From positions 1-24,170 of IMG/VR virus record IMGVR_UViG_3300031787_000818: a stretch of 24,170 nucleotides of DNA. The stretch is one strand, 5' to 3'. Positions 18,648-24,170 of the stretch are shown here, one piece after another. Below the pieces are notes generated by a model that was given only the letters and a program-made list of their open reading frames with translations, did not search any database and was not told the DNA's origin. The DNA is from a virus. The position numbers were made by a program, and so were the translations under genes. Within the stretch, counting starts at the first letter, position 1. Each line of letters opens with the position of its first letter.

Positions 18648-20225
18648 GTGCAGGCTCGGCGTTTCTTCATCGACATTCAAGCAAGGCAGTTTGTGGCGGG
18701 CTTCGGCACGACACTTCCCGCCTCGTCTGCCGCATTTACGCGAGCCGACTCAGAGTCGATTGAGCTTTATTTCCTCAAGCCCTCGACAAGTGCGCTGCGC
18801 CCCTACGATTTTGCCGATTACTCGGCCAATACAGTCACGCTCGCCATCGGCAACACGGGCAACGCGACCAGCGGCACTTTCAAGATTTCAGACGGCACCG
18901 GGACAAGCTCGGCCTTGGCGCACTCGGTCACTGCCGCCCAGCTAAAAACCGCCCTCGACGCACTCAACGCCAATGCGGGCTTGTTTAGCGGTGGGGCTTG
19001 CACCGTCACCGGGGAAATGCCGCGCTTCATCGTCACGGTCGGAGCGGACAACACCGGAAGCGTGAGTAGCCTAGCCAGCGACGACAATCAATTAGCCCCT
19101 GCCGCAAATATCCGCTTTATCCAGCGACAGGCCGCTGCGGCAACCAAGCCGCTCATTTTTGATCTTGTCTTTGAGCGCCAGCCCGCCGTCCTCGCCAGCA
19201 CTTTCTCGGCCCTGCCCACCGCTGTTACCGCCACTGTCAGCACGGAAGTCGCGGGCGGGGCGGGGACTTCCGAGCAGCAAAAATACATATTTAACCGCGA
19301 GCCAGCCGAGGGCACTTACTCAATCAAATTCCCGTCTCGCTCCGTCAGCGTCAGCACGGTAAGCGCGGGCGTCTTTACCGCCGCCGCGCACGGTTTTTAC
19401 AACGGGCAACAAGTCGCGCTTTCGGCGTTTACCATTTCGGCGTCGAGCTTTGCCAATGCGACTTACTATGTGGTCAATCGGACCAACGACACGTTTGGCA
19501 TTTCGACAACGGCAGGCGGCACAGCCATTACGGCCAACGCCACCACGGGCGGCACAGCAACCATTGCCGACATTACGACGCAAGAAATACCCTTCGACTC
19601 TTCAGCCTTTGAGGCTTCGCAAACTATTGCCGCCGCAGGGTTTAACAACAGCGGGCTTCCGCAAATCGTTGTCAGCGGCGTTCCGCGTCAGTTCTTCACG
19701 CTGACTTACGCCAACGGCTCAACGGGCCGCGACTATCCGCAGATTGAAATTGTCGCCAGCACTCTTGCCGCCGCCAAAGGATTGGTTGGCACGCTTGATT
19801 TCAACACGATGGGCGTGCGCGACCTTATCAGCGCAGGGGAAAACGCTTCGCTTACAATGGAAGTTGAAGCAACCGCCAGCGGATCAAGCACGCAGACCTA
19901 CACCACGCAGGCGTCGATTGCCTCGGACATTATTACCGCCGCCACTCAGCCGACTCCTCCGGTTGCGACCTACAACGCGGGATTCATGCGCGTAGAAACT
20001 GGCATAGCAGGACTGCAGGGCGGCGGCGGAACAAACCTCGATGGCCTCGTTACGGCTAACGGCACCTACCCAACGGGCATTGTGGTGTTTATTGTAGTCA
20101 ATGGCGTTCCCGAAATGTGGCAACTGACAAGCGGAACACAAGCAACAGATGTCGCAAATGGCATCCTTCGCCCCGCTGACTACGCAACAACTACCAATCA
20201 AAAAGTATGGCTGCAAAGAATGTAA
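18648..20225 (+). CDS. Large tail or baseplate structural protein, 525 aa
   Basis: No ATG gives the full reading; GTG 18648 (MVQARRFFIDIQARQFVAGF) is likelier than TTG 18639. The protein is a long chain of beta-rich domains of Ala/Thr/Ser. Residues about 235-300 contain a segment (HGFYNGQQVALSAF, then FANATYYVVNRTNDTFGIST) that resembles the short repeats found in many phage tail and surface proteins. Other segments include ELYFLKPSTSALRPYDF and MGVRDLISAGENASLTMEVE. The C-terminus (VPEMWQLTSGTQATD, KVWLQRM) overlaps the next gene by 19 bases. A baseplate or upper tail-tip protein is probable; there is no enzymatic motif. Confidence 0.6.
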   Translation: MQARRFFIDIQARQFVAGFGTTLPASSAAFTRADSESIELYFLKPSTSALRPYDFADYSANTVTLAIGNTGNATSGTFKISDGTGTSSALAHSVTAAQLKTALDALNANAGLFSGGACTVTGEMPRFIVTVGADNTGSVSSLASDDNQLAPAANIRFIQRQAAAATKPLIFDLVFERQPAVLASTFSALPTAVTATVSTEVAGGAGTSEQQKYIFNREPAEGTYSIKFPSRSVSVSTVSAGVFTAAAHGFYNGQQVALSAFTISASSFANATYYVVNRTNDTFGISTTAGGTAITANATTGGTATIADITTQEIPFDSSAFEASQTIAAAGFNNSGLPQIVVSGVPRQFFTLTYANGSTGRDYPQIEIVASTLAAAKGLVGTLDFNTMGVRDLISAGENASLTMEVEATASGSSTQTYTTQASIASDIITAATQPTPPVATYNAGFMRVETGIAGLQGGGGTNLDGLVTANGTYPTGIVVFIVVNGVPEMWQLTSGTQATDVANGILRPADYATTTNQKVWLQRM

Positions 20226-21976
20226 TCATCGCGCTGCTGGCGCTCTGTTCGTTTGCTTACGGGCAGACGCGCGCCCTAATCGTCACTACTAATGGCACGG
20301 TTCAATGGGGATCTGCGCTGCGTTTTGACGGGCCGCTTGAGTTTACGACCAACGGGTATGCCGCCACGACCCGCAGCAACCTTTTGCTTGGCCTGCCCGC
20401 GCTGACTAACAGCAGCAACGCTGGCTTAATGTCGGAGCTTGGCGCCTTAACTACCAACGGCAGCGCGGTTAATCTTACTAACTTCCCTACAAGCCTGCTT
20501 CGCACAAACGGAGATGCGGCGGGACTAACCAATTTCCCTGCATCTTTGCTCCGCACCAACGGAGACGGCAGCGGCTTGACCAACTTGCCCAACGCCAATT
20601 TGAGCAATGCCATCGGCGTTCTTCCGCTTGCCAACGGCGGAACCGGGGCGACCAATGCCAGCAACGCACGCACTGCGCTTGGCCTCGGAACGGCGGCGAC
20701 TAATGACGCCACGGCGTTTCAGCCCGCCAACACCAACTTGACTGCGCTGGCGGGCGGGGACGGGTCTTCGCTAACGAACGTGACGATCACGGATGCCTCG
20801 ACGCTGACTAACTTCCCCGCCGAATTGCTTCGCACCAACGGCAATGCTGGCGGTCTAACCAACTTCCCCGCCGAACTTTTGCGGACAAACGGAAACGGCA
20901 GCGGCTTGACCGGAGTGGCGACTTATCCCGCCTTCAGCAACAACGCGGGTCGGGTGCTTGCCGTGACGACTAACGAAGCGGGCGTTGAGTGGTTGCCTGT
21001 GAGCAACACCGTCACAGATGCTTCGCTATTGACCAACTTCCCTGCATCGTTACTGACCACAAACGGAAATGCGGCAGGCCTGACGAACTTCCCGGCAGAA
21101 CTTCTTCGCACAAACGGCAATGCTGCTGCGCTGACTAATTTTCCGACCTTTAACCAAAACACCACGGGAACAGCCAGCAACGTCACGGGCGTTGTCGCCA
21201 TTGCCAACGGCGGCAGCGGACAGACTACAGCAGCAGCCGCCATCGAAGCCTTTTTACCTGCATACAGCGGAAACGCTAACCGCATCCTTGCTCTCAACAG
21301 CAACGCCACTGGTCTTGTTTGGACAACCAATGCAGGCGGTGGGGGTGGCAGCGGCACCGTGACATCAGTTGCCATGAGCGTTCCGACCTTCTTGTCAGTT
21401 AGTGGCTCACCGATTACTACCAATGGAACTCTGGCCGTTACACTAAGCGGCACCGCCCTGCCTCTGGCTAACGGCGGCACCGGGGGCACAAATTATTTGT
21501 CCTCGCTCAGTGGCATTGGCGTTCTTTTGGTGGGAACAGGAGCGGCGGGCAGCGTTGTTCTGGGCGAAGGAGCAAGCGCGGGTTTGGCCGCGAGCGGAAA
21601 CACCGCAATCGGCCCCGATGCAAAAACTCAAACCACAACGGCGGCAGCCAACTCGGTTGCAGTTGGCCGAGATGCAACCACAACCAACGCCAACACGGTT
21701 GCGTTAGGAGCCAATGCTCGGGCGGCGGCGGCATCTGCCGCGCAAATCGGAGCGGGGACAAATACCAATTCCAGCACTATTCAGTTTTTAAGCGGCGGCT
21801 CGGTTAACGCAACCGAATGGGGCTATCTTGCCAGCGCATCAGCACAAGGCGGCTACGCGATGACCAACACCGCGGGTATCAGCGGCAGCAAGACCTTTGT
21901 TGCCTACGATGGCACGAACTATTCGACAAACACGGTGACGTTTTCAAACGGCATTATTACAGCATGGACACCATGA
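20207..21976 (+). CDS. Tail fibre or adhesin-like protein with signal peptide, 589 aa
   Basis: The first 20 residues (AAKNVIIALLALCSFAYG) form a good Sec-type signal peptide, with likely cleavage after AYG. The middle holds six full copies of a 17-residue repeat (LTNFPAELLRTNGN type) in three tandem pairs, linked by phage fibre segments such as GVLPLANGGTGATNASNART. Residues about 460-520 contain YadA-like head repeats (NTAIG, NSVAVG and NTVALG, spaced by about 14-16 residues), which usually form trimeric left-handed beta structures. A signal peptide is unusual for a phage fibre. The start lies 19 bases inside the previous gene; the stop overlaps the small membrane protein gene. Either a fibre or a secreted host-like adhesin is possible. 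Confidence 0.7.
   Translation: MAAKNVIIALLALCSFAYGQTRALIVTTNGTVQWGSALRFDGPLEFTTNGYAATTRSNLLLGLPALTNSSNAGLMSELGALTTNGSAVNLTNFPTSLLRTNGDAAGLTNFPASLLRTNGDGSGLTNLPNANLSNAIGVLPLANGGTGATNASNARTALGLGTAATNDATAFQPANTNLTALAGGDGSSLTNVTITDASTLTNFPAELLRTNGNAGGLTNFPAELLRTNGNGSGLTGVATYPAFSNNAGRVLAVTTNEAGVEWLPVSNTVTDASLLTNFPASLLTTNGNAAGLTNFPAELLRTNGNAAALTNFPTFNQNTTGTASNVTGVVAIANGGSGQTTAAAAIEAFLPAYSGNANRILALNSNATGLVWTTNAGGGGGSGTVTSVAMSVPTFLSVSGSPITTNGTLAVTLSGTALPLANGGTGGTNYLSSLSGIGVLLVGTGAAGSVVLGEGASAGLAASGNTAIGPDAKTQTTTAAANSVAVGRDATTTNANTVALGANARAAAASAAQIGAGTNTNSSTIQFLSGGSVNATEWGYLASASAQGGYAMTNTAGISGSKTFVAYDGTNYSTNTVTFSNGIITAWTP
20474..21130 (+). repeat. Three tandem pairs of a 51-bp coding repeat
   Basis: Each 51-bp unit encodes LTNFP(A/T)(S/E)LLRTNG(D/N) plus three small residues. 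The pairs lie at 20474-20575, 20804-20905 and 21029-21130, separated by unique sequence. The copies differ mostly at synonymous or conservative positions. Such repeats usually extend a fibre shaft and can expand or contract by recombination. Confidence 0.75.
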
Positions 21977-22158
21977 GCTTTCACGACCCTCTCGATTTTC
22001 TCTCGCGACCCGTCATCGGTGTGACCACTTCGCTTGGCTCGGTGCTGGTTAGCCTGCTACCGCATTTAGAGACGGGCATGAGGGTGTCCGCTTTAGCCTT
22101 GGGGCTTTTCATTGCCGTTGTCTCGGCGCGCAAGACTTGGAGGGACCGCAACAAATGA
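21973..22158 (+). CDS. Small two-helix membrane protein, holin candidate, 61 aa
   Basis: ATG 21973 overlaps the fibre stop (ATGA); an ATG at 21964 is also in frame but lies inside the upstream gene. The product has two hydrophobic helices, about residues 13-30 (VIGVTTSLGSVLVSLLPHL) and 36-52 (MRVSALALGLFIAVVSAR), and a charged C-terminal tail (RKTWRDRNK). This is the form of class II holins, which open the inner membrane for endolysin. No endolysin gene lies nearby within the window, which weakens the call; a fibre-associated membrane protein is an alternative. The stop overlaps the next start (ATGA). Confidence 0.5.
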   Translation: MSFHDPLDFLSRPVIGVTTSLGSVLVSLLPHLETGMRVSALALGLFIAVVSARKTWRDRNK

Positions 22159-22520
22159 GCAGCGAACTCTACGGCAAATGCCCCGCCGAGGTTGATCTGT
22201 GTCTGCCGCAAGGCCAGACATGGGACACCTCGATTGTCTGGGAGGCGGACGGCGCACCCGTTGACCTTACGGGCTACATCGCCCGCATGATGCTTCGCGC
22301 CACGGCAGAGGCTGCATCGCCCACCGTTTCGCTTTCCACGGCGACCAGCACGATGACGGCCTTGAGTAATGGCACAATCGGCTTGTCCTACTCGGCCATT
22401 TCCAGCGCAGCAATCACGGCGGCGACCTACCTTTACGACCTCGAAGTGCAATCGCCTTCGGGCAACGTGCGCCGCCTCATGGAAGGCCGCGCCGTGGTGT
22501 CCCGCGAAATCACCCGCTAA
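22155..22520 (+). CDS. BppU N-terminal-like tail protein, 121 aa
   Basis: ATG 22155 overlaps the previous stop (ATGA). The product fits a known phage tail family of about 110-130 residues: LPQGQTWDTSIVWEADGAPV, then DLTGYIARMMLRATAEA, a beta segment with IGLSYSAISSAAITAATYLY and DLEVQSPSGNVRRLMEGRAV, and a final strand VVSREITR. The pattern resembles the N-terminal domain of the lactococcal baseplate protein BppU, an adaptor that holds receptor-binding proteins. The gene sits next to a fibre gene, which agrees with an adaptor role. The following gene starts one base after this stop. Confidence 0.65.
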   Translation: MSSELYGKCPAEVDLCLPQGQTWDTSIVWEADGAPVDLTGYIARMMLRATAEAASPTVSLSTATSTMTALSNGTIGLSYSAISSAAITAATYLYDLEVQSPSGNVRRLMEGRAVVSREITR

Positions 22521-22521
22521 C

Positions 22522-24170
22522 ATGGCCGAGACGCTCACCATCCGCACGGCCAGCAGCACGGAGGTCATCCAGATTGCCGTGCCGGGGCCGCAGGGCGCGA
22601 CAGGCCAAGGCGTCCCGGTCGGCGGCACTACAGGCCAAGTGTTACGCAAGGCAAGCGCCACAAACTACGATACCGAGTGGGCAGCGGCAGGATCGGGCAG
22701 CGGTTCGGTGACGAGCGTTGCGCTGGCATCGACGGATCTTACGATTTCCGGCTCGCCCATTACGGACAGCGGCACAATCACGGCGAACATCGCGGCCAAT
22801 GCCGTGACGCTGGAAAAGCTGCAAACCATTTCAAGCGAGCATCTCCTCGGACGCCACGGCAGCGGCAACGGCGGGGTGCAGCAAATCGGCCTTGGCACAG
22901 GGCTGGCGATTAGTGGGAGCAATGTCGGCGTGACGTTTGGATCATCCGCAGGCACGGCTTGCCAAGGCAATGACGCAAGATTAAGCGACTCCCGCACCCC
23001 GACTGCCCACGCGGCAAGCCACGCCTCGGGGGGGAGTGATCCGATAACGCCGCAATCGATCGGCGCACAAAGCCTGTTTTCTTTTGAGCCTGTCACTATC
23101 ACTGGCAACACCACTTTAGGCAACGCTCGCGCGAAAATCTTTGAAATATCTGCAACAAGTGGGACGCCTTATTTTGTGACGCTTCCAACCACGGGAAGCG
23201 AAGTCGGAGACATTTTTATTCTTAGGCAGGGCTATATCAGCAGCAGCAGCGTCATTACATTGCGCCAGACTGACGGTTCAGTGCGCGGAACACTTGGCGA
23301 TGGCTTTACTCGCATTTATCGCTTTGTTTACGAAGGCAACGGAGTGTGGTCGCCTGACGGCGTTCCTATTCACCGCCAAAAACTTAACGACCCAGAAGCC
23401 GTGGATGGCACTTTGCCCGTGTTCAACCTTCCTGTCGGCACGACAAGTTCTCATGTGGCCGCAGGCGACCACACTCACGGCAACATCAATTCTTCGGGGC
23501 AAGTCGGCTCCGATTCTGGCCGCGTCCTCGTCACCACCACAGCAGGCGCAGTCACGACTCTCGCGCTCGGAACGGCCAACCAAGTGCTCCGCACGAAGTC
23601 GGACTTGAGCGGCGTCGAGTTTGCTGACCCCGCAGCCGCAGGCGTCACCAGCGTCACAGGAACCGCACCCATCGTTTCAAGCGGCGGAACCACGCCTGCG
23701 ATTTCGGTAACAGTCGGCACAGGGGCCAACACGGTTGCGGCTGGCGACGATTCGCGCTTCCACACTCGCAGCCACGCGATGACAGGAACCAGCGACCACA
23801 CGGCGTCCAACTGGTCGGTCTTCTACTCCAACGGCAGCGGCCAAGTGACCGAGCTTGCCCTTGGCGCGGCCAACACGGTGCTGACTTCCAACGGCGCATC
23901 GTCGGCTCCTTCGTTTGCAGCGGCGAGCGGCGGATCAGGCGGCGCAACAAACCTCTGGATTCCAGCCTCGGCATGGATACCGCGCACAACAGGCGGATGC
24001 GGCGTGGACAGCCGCGAAATCGGCGCGACTAACCGCGCCAACGTGGACGAGCTACTCTTCGACACAGGCACGGAGGAGTTTGCCCAAGCCCTTGTTGTAA
24101 TGCCGTCCAATTACAACAACGGCACCGTTACCGCCCGCTTTTACTGGAGTGCATCTTCGGGATCGGGCGG
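22522..24170 (+). CDS. Tail fibre protein, 3' end outside the window
   Basis: The frame is open from ATG 22522 to the last base, giving 549 residues without a stop. It has a short collagen-like stretch (PGPQGATGQG, about 21-30), then several copies of a GQVLRKAS-type fibre repeat (GTTGQVLRKASATNYDTEW, later GTANQVLRTKSDLSGVEF and GAANTVLTSNGASSAPSF). Typical fibre motifs HAASHASGGSDPITPQSIGA and HVAAGDHTHG appear in the middle. From about residue 479 a domain starting LWIPASAWIPRTTGGC resembles a beta-sandwich domain found at the ends of many phage tail proteins. It follows the BppU-like gene by one base. This is a probable receptor-binding or side fibre. Confidence 0.75.
   Translation, partial: MAETLTIRTASSTEVIQIAVPGPQGATGQGVPVGGTTGQVLRKASATNYDTEWAAAGSGSGSVTSVALASTDLTISGSPITDSGTITANIAANAVTLEKLQTISSEHLLGRHGSGNGGVQQIGLGTGLAISGSNVGVTFGSSAGTACQGNDARLSDSRTPTAHAASHASGGSDPITPQSIGAQSLFSFEPVTITGNTTLGNARAKIFEISATSGTPYFVTLPTTGSEVGDIFILRQGYISSSSVITLRQTDGSVRGTLGDGFTRIYRFVYEGNGVWSPDGVPIHRQKLNDPEAVDGTLPVFNLPVGTTSSHVAAGDHTHGNINSSGQVGSDSGRVLVTTTAGAVTTLALGTANQVLRTKSDLSGVEFADPAAAGVTSVTGTAPIVSSGGTTPAISVTVGTGANTVAAGDDSRFHTRSHAMTGTSDHTASNWSVFYSNGSGQVTELALGAANTVLTSNGASSAPSFAAASGGSGGATNLWIPASAWIPRTTGGCGVDSREIGATNRANVDELLFDTGTEEFAQALVVMPSNYNNGTVTARFYWSASSGSG

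Noticed and set aside
1-24170. CRISPR array, insertion sequence, or canonical tRNA or rRNA genes
   Set aside because: No regularly spaced direct repeats, transposase, terminal inverted repeats, or canonical tRNA or rRNA sequence were found; the only repeat cluster lies inside the fibre gene.

Overview
This window is a stretch of a tailed double-stranded DNA phage or prophage, with every recognisable gene on the + strand. The order portal, prohead protease/scaffold, decoration protein, major capsid protein, head-tail connectors, tail tube, frameshifted tail assembly chaperone, tape measure, tail tip and fibres, with no sheath gene, indicates a long non-contractile (siphovirus-like) tail. The DNA is moderately GC-rich, with an AT-richer patch at about 15.6-18.4 kb. 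The host cannot be read directly. Non-Shine-Dalgarno starts and the fibre repeat style lead me to suggest a Verrucomicrobiota-like host, with low confidence.

Layout. Positions 1-2415 hold eight small, tightly packed genes, many joined by ATGA overlaps and preceded by good Shine-Dalgarno sequences; none has a firm function beyond a zinc-ribbon protein. A control region (2407-2516) with an operator-like palindrome and a weak promoter leads into two more small genes, closed by a strong terminator at 3291. A second promoter (3327-3354) starts the next block: a helix-turn-helix protein, a DUF3102-like protein, a tiny membrane protein and a gpW-like connector, then the portal (4837-6699). No large terminase is present. 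The head module runs to the major capsid protein and a second strong terminator (9109-9140). A cassette of two glycosyltransferase genes with a 38-bp dyad in its leader sits between capsid and connector genes. Connector, tube, chaperone, tape-measure, tail-tip and fibre genes then follow to the right edge, where a fibre gene is cut off. A small two-helix membrane protein among the fibre genes is a holin candidate.

Most unusual points. (1) A 65-nt sequence between portal and protease looks like the tRNA-like domain of tmRNA, with T-arm, acceptor stem and G3-U pair, but with the whole mRNA-like part replaced by a short hairpin. (2) The hexamer TTGACA occurs, by my reading, seven times on the + strand, and each copy lies 19-22 nt upstream of a start codon. 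In four genes whose starts are fixed independently the distance is exactly 19. One copy lies inside the protease gene just before an internal ATG, suggesting a nested scaffold gene. (3) A canonical GGGAAAA slippery site joins the two halves of the tail assembly chaperone. (4) The portal carries an extra C-terminal module. (5) One fibre protein has a Sec-type signal peptide, paired repeats and a YadA-like head motif.
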